Source of the DNA: Bog-756 sp036511155
GTDB taxonomy: Bacteria > Actinomycetota > Acidimicrobiia > Acidimicrobiales > RAAP-2
Length of the DNA: 18,578 nucleotides
Direction: 5' to 3'
Assembly: GCA_036511155.1 (NCBI GenBank)
Contig: DATCCR010000181.1
Span: 1 to 18,578 of the forward strand
Part shown: positions 15,291-18,578 of the stretch, one piece after another
Layout: every line of letters starts with the position of its first letter
Numbering within the stretch: position 1 is the first letter of the stretch
The notes under the pieces: generated by a model
Database searches by the model: none
What the model was told of the DNA's origin: nothing
What the model saw: only the letters and a program-made list of their open reading frames with translations
Made by a program: the position numbers and the translations under genes

Positions 15291-15375
15291 TCGTCGGCCC
15301 CGCGGTCCCGTCCAGGGCGCCGTCCCGGGTGGTCGTCCCGAGGACCCTGTGCGAGCCGACCGGTAGGCTCCCGGC

Positions 15376-17337
15376 GTGCCCGACGTGACCGAGGAAGTCC
15401 CCTACCAGTCCCTGTACCGGCGCTTCCGGCCGTCGACGTTCGGCGAGGTACGCGGCCAGGACCACGTGGTCCTGGCCCTGCGCAACGCGGTGCGGGACGG
15501 TCGGGTGGCCCATGCCTACCTCTTCAGCGGGCCCCGCGGCACCGGCAAGACCTCGACGGCCCGCATCCTGGCCAAGGCCCTCAACTGCACCGACCTCCAC
15601 GACGGCGAGCCGTGCGGGGTCTGCTCCTCCTGCATCGAGATCACCAGGGGCACCTCGCTCGACGTCCACGAGCTCGACGCCGCTTCCAACAACGGGGTCG
15701 ACGCCATGCGCGATCTCGTGTCCAGAGCCGCCCTCGGCTCGCCGGGCCGCCAGAAGGTCTACATCGTCGATGAGGTCCACATGCTCTCGACGGCGGCCTC
15801 CAACGCGCTGCTGAAGACGCTGGAGGAACCGCCGGCCCACGTCATCTTCGTGCTGGCCACCACCGACCCACAGAAGGTCCTGCCCACCATCCGGAGCCGG
15901 ACCCAGCACTTCGAGTTCCGCCTGCTCGGCCCCGACACCCTGTCCGAGCTCCTCGCCCAGGTGCGCACGGACGCCAACCTCGACGTCGGCGACGACGCCC
16001 TGGATCTCGCTGTCCGGCGCGGCCGGGGCTCGGCACGCGATGCCCTGTCGATCCTCGACCAGGTGGCGGCCTCGGACGCCGCAGTCGACGACGACCTTCC
16101 GGAGCTCGACGAGGTGGTGGAGGCCCTGGCCGAACGGGACGTCGAGCGGGCCCTGGTGGCCGTCGCCCATCTGACCGCCGCCGGCTTCAGCCCCCAGCAG
16201 CTGACGGTCGACTTGGTCGACCACCTGCGCCAGGGCTTCCTGGCCCTGGTCGCCCCCGACCTGGTCACCGTGGCCGGTGCCGAGCGTGACGTGCTGGCCG
16301 CCCAGGCCGGCCGGGTGGGTCTGGCCACCCTGGTGCGGGCCATGGAGGACCTCGGCCGGGCCCAGGTCCAGATGCGCGACGCCCCGGACCCCCGGGTCAA
16401 CCTCGAGGTGGCGCTGGTCCGGCTGGTCCACCCGGAGGCCGACGACTCACCGGCCTCCCTGCTGGCCCGCATCGAGCGCCTCGAGGCCTCCGGTGTCCGT
16501 CCCGCGGACGCGTCGCCCGTCGCGACCCCGACCGCCACCCCCGCCCCAGCCCCGCAAGCCACCGGCTCGGCCACAGGTGCCGCCCTGGCCGCTCGGGCCG
16601 CCGCCGTGCCCACCAGCCGACCGGCTGCGCCCATCGAGCCCGAGGAGCCGCCCGCCCCGGTGACGGTGGCCGACGGGCCCCCGCCACCGGGACCGACCGG
16701 CTCGCGTCCCACTCTCGGCGCGGTGCGCCGCAAGTCCGGGTCGACGACCGGCGCAACCGCCGAGGCGATCCCCACGCCGGAGCCCGCGGCCACGGTCGAG
16801 GCCGACGAGCCACCGGAAACCCCGTCCGAGCCGGTGGCCCACCCTTCGGAGGTGTCGCCGCCGACCGCCCCGAGCTCGCCAGCGCCCTTCCCGAGCCGGG
16901 ACCAGCTGGTCCAGGCCTGGGGTGACCACGTGATCGGCCGGCTGCGGCCCAAGGCCAAAGCGCTCTTCCAGGCCGGCCGCTTCGTGGCTGCCGATAGCGA
17001 GCGCGCCCACTTCGGCCTGCCCAACGAGATCCACCGCAACCGGTGCGAGGCCATGCGGCCCGAGGTCGAGGCCGCCCTGGCCGACCAGTTCGGCCGACCG
17101 ATCCCCCTGGTCCTGGAGGTCGACAGTGCCTCGGCCCCGCCGCTCCCGACCGACGACGACCCTTCGGGCGGGTCCACCGACTCCACGGCTGTGCCGGCCC
17201 CGACGGTCGCCGCGCACGAGGACCTGGTCGAAGATCTCGCCGACTTCGACGCCGACAACCTCGAGGCGGCCGAGATCGACAACTCCGCAGAGGCCCGGCT
17301 GCTCCAGGCCTTCCCCGGAGCCGAGGAGGTGGTCTAG
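15376..17337 (+). CDS. dnaX: DNA polymerase III subunits gamma and tau
   Basis: A 653-residue clamp-loader ATPase that loads the sliding clamp and organises the replisome. The AAA+ core has Walker A GPRGTGKTS (52-60), a four-cysteine zinc module (C71, C80, C83, C86), Walker B with VDEVH (131-135), the SRT sensor/arginine-finger segment (174-176) and sensor 2 GSARDALS (218-225). A collar domain runs to about 375, then a Pro/Ala/Thr-rich linker (380-515), a C-terminal domain around 520-600 (QLVQAWGDHVIGRLRPKAKA) and an acidic tail. No A-rich slippage sequence for a gamma form is seen, so only the long product is expected. The start is GTG 15376; GTG 15385 is possible. It directly abuts recR. 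Confidence 0.97.
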   Translation: MPDVTEEVPYQSLYRRFRPSTFGEVRGQDHVVLALRNAVRDGRVAHAYLFSGPRGTGKTSTARILAKALNCTDLHDGEPCGVCSSCIEITRGTSLDVHELDAASNNGVDAMRDLVSRAALGSPGRQKVYIVDEVHMLSTAASNALLKTLEEPPAHVIFVLATTDPQKVLPTIRSRTQHFEFRLLGPDTLSELLAQVRTDANLDVGDDALDLAVRRGRGSARDALSILDQVAASDAAVDDDLPELDEVVEALAERDVERALVAVAHLTAAGFSPQQLTVDLVDHLRQGFLALVAPDLVTVAGAERDVLAAQAGRVGLATLVRAMEDLGRAQVQMRDAPDPRVNLEVALVRLVHPEADDSPASLLARIERLEASGVRPADASPVATPTATPAPAPQATGSATGAALAARAAAVPTSRPAAPIEPEEPPAPVTVADGPPPPGPTGSRPTLGAVRRKSGSTTGATAEAIPTPEPAATVEADEPPETPSEPVAHPSEVSPPTAPSSPAPFPSRDQLVQAWGDHVIGRLRPKAKALFQAGRFVAADSERAHFGLPNEIHRNRCEAMRPEVEAALADQFGRPIPLVLEVDSASAPPLPTDDDPSGGSTDSTAVPAPTVAAHEDLVEDLADFDADNLEAAEIDNSAEARLLQAFPGAEEVV

Positions 17338-17943
17338 GTGGCCGTCTTCAGCGGGCCGCTCCAGGCCCTGATCGACGAGATGGGCCGGTTGCCCGGCATC
17401 GGCCCCAAGTCGGCTCAGCGCATCACGTTCCACCTCCTGAAGGTTGCTCCCGAGGACGCCATGCGGCTGGCCGAGGCCATCATCGCCGTGAAGGAGCGGA
17501 TCACCCTGTGCACCCGGTGCTTCAACGTGGCCGAGGGCGGCGAGTGCGCCATCTGCCTCGACGACCGGCGCGACGCGACCATGGTCTGTGTCGTCGAGGA
17601 CCCCCGCGACATCGTCTCGGTGGAGAAGACCGGCGAGTTCTCCGGCCGCTACCACGTGCTCCAGGGCTCGCTGAACCCCATCGAGGGCATCGGGCCCGAG
17701 CAGCTCCGGGTGCGCGAGCTGCTTCTCCGGTTGGATGACGAGGGGATCACCGAGGTGATCCTCTGTACGAATCCCAACCTCGAGGGCGAGGCCACCGCAA
17801 TGTACCTGGCCCGGCTGCTCAAGCCCATGGGGCTGACGGTCACCCGGATCGCCAGCGGGCTCCCGGTGGGCGGCGACCTCGAGTACGCCGACGAGCTCAC
17901 CCTCGGCCGGGCCCTCGAGGGGCGGCGCGAGGTCGATGCCTGA
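17338..17943 (+). CDS. recR: Recombination mediator protein RecR
   Basis: A 201-residue RecFOR-pathway protein that, with RecO, helps load RecA on SSB-coated gaps; the length is standard. Seen in order: helix-hairpin-helix (LPGIGPKSAQR, 18-28), a C4 zinc finger (C58, C61, C70, C73), a Toprim domain (about 81-176, with VVEDPRD at 85-91 and NPNLEGEATA at 145-154) and the C-terminal GLPVGGDLEYADELTLGRAL (174-193). GTG 17338 begins on the base after the dnaX stop; GAGGAGG (17323-17329) inside dnaX is its ribosome site, so translation is probably coupled. The nucleoid protein gene ybaB, often found between dnaX and recR, is absent. Confidence 0.97.
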   Translation: MAVFSGPLQALIDEMGRLPGIGPKSAQRITFHLLKVAPEDAMRLAEAIIAVKERITLCTRCFNVAEGGECAICLDDRRDATMVCVVEDPRDIVSVEKTGEFSGRYHVLQGSLNPIEGIGPEQLRVRELLLRLDDEGITEVILCTNPNLEGEATAMYLARLLKPMGLTVTRIASGLPVGGDLEYADELTLGRALEGRREVDA

Positions 17944-17991
17944 CGGTCGGCACGTGCTGCCCGGGTCCTCCCGGTGGGCCACGATGGGGTG

Positions 17992-18549
17992 ATGGGCCAC
18001 CCCACACCCTCCGGCACCCGCCAGCTCTGGATCCTCCGGCACGCCAAGGCGGCCGACGCGCCGCGGGGCGGCCGGGACGTGGACCGTGCCCTGGCCGAGC
18101 GGGGCCGGAGCGACGCCGAGGCCTTGGGGGTCCGGCTGGCCACCGAAGGGCCGCTACTCGACACCCCCGGACTGGTCCGTCCGGAGGTGGCGTTGTGTTC
18201 GGCGGCCGCGCGCACCGTCCAGACGGCCCAGCTGGTCCTGGGCCTCGTGGCCGACCGGGTGCCGCTCGACGCCTACCGGAGCCTCTACGAGGCCGAGCCC
18301 GCCATGGTCCTCACCTACCTGCGCGAGGTCGACGAGCAGGCCCGGTCGGCCCTGGTGGTCGGGCACAACCCGACCATGTTCCACCTGGCCTGGGACTTGC
18401 TGGCCGAGGGGTCCGCCGACCGGGACCGGCTCGAGGACCGCGGTTTCCCGACCTGCGCGCTGGCCGTCGTGGACCTGGGGGTCGACGAGTGGGAGGACGT
18501 AGTCGGCGAGCAGGGGACCCTGGCCGGACTCTTCGCGCCGCCCTACTGA
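17992..18549 (+). CDS. SixA-like histidine phosphatase
   Basis: A 185-residue cytoplasmic protein of the histidine phosphatase superfamily, which removes phosphate through a phospho-histidine intermediate. LRHAKA (15-20) carries the catalytic His17 and Arg16; R74 in AAARTVQTA and H125 in VVGHNPTM complete the phosphate pocket, and E100 is the likely acid. The short length and RHAK motif match SixA, which dephosphorylates histidine phosphotransfer domains in E. coli; the actual substrate here is unknown. ATG 17992 is chosen; GTG 17974 in the same frame would add six residues. It follows recR by 48 bp on the same strand and may be read through from it. The remaining 29 bp to the window end show nothing. 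Confidence 0.88.
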   Translation: MGHPTPSGTRQLWILRHAKAADAPRGGRDVDRALAERGRSDAEALGVRLATEGPLLDTPGLVRPEVALCSAAARTVQTAQLVLGLVADRVPLDAYRSLYEAEPAMVLTYLREVDEQARSALVVGHNPTMFHLAWDLLAEGSADRDRLEDRGFPTCALAVVDLGVDEWEDVVGEQGTLAGLFAPPY

Positions 18550-18578
18550 CCAGACCTACGGGCTCGGCTCGCCCTCCG

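Noticed and set aside
15376..17337. Programmed frameshift site in dnaX producing gamma
   Set aside because: No A-rich slippery heptamer with following hairpin was found in the expected region; the linker is GC-rich.

Overview
The window is a high-GC chromosomal segment, most likely from an actinobacterium. I lean towards the class Acidimicrobiia from protein style and gene order, but cannot prove the rank from sequence alone. Supporting signs are strong G/C third-position bias over most of the window, frequent GTG starts (lysS, the MMPL transporter, the lipoprotein, dnaX, recR), a small SRP RNA without an Alu domain, and the order tadA / tRNA-Ser / ffs / dnaX / recR known from actinobacterial chromosomes.

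Layout. (1) 1-3052, plus strand: the Lys/Ala-rich tail of an unidentified protein, an MBL-fold metallohydrolase, and a 602-residue polytopic membrane protein with GT-C-like features. (2) 3053-7524: a gene-sparse section of visibly lower G+C holding a membrane-anchored PAS-GGDEF-EAL cyclic-di-GMP enzyme (minus), about 640 bp with no recognisable gene but a strong hairpin, a DUF4242 protein (minus), and a divergent TetR regulator (plus). The last two share a 67-bp spacer with three regularly spaced palindromes. (3) 7525-9231: tRNA-Lys(CTT) (minus), divergent from lysS (plus). (4) 9351-13271: an MMPL/RND exporter, tRNA-Ser(CGA) (minus), and an orphan substrate-binding lipoprotein. (5) 13305-15052, minus: an MDR oxidoreductase, tadA and tRNA-Ser(GGA). 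(6) 15157-18549, plus: SRP RNA (ffs), dnaX, recR and a SixA-like histidine phosphatase.

How the parts relate. Segments 3, 5 and 6 are information-processing functions: lysyl-tRNA formation, A34 deamination of tRNA, protein targeting, clamp loading and RecFOR repair. The cognate pair lysS/tRNA-Lys sits back to back; tRNA-Ser(GGA) lies directly upstream of tadA; dnaX and recR touch with no spacer and no ybaB between them. Segment 2 is the accessory-looking part.

I found no CRISPR array, prophage, intact insertion sequence, toxin-antitoxin pair or clear new multi-gene system. The best non-routine signal is the triple-palindrome, probably leaderless control region at 6720-6777. Next are the unexplained 15-bp-stem hairpin at 6297-6348 and the two long gene-free stretches beside the cyclic-di-GMP gene.
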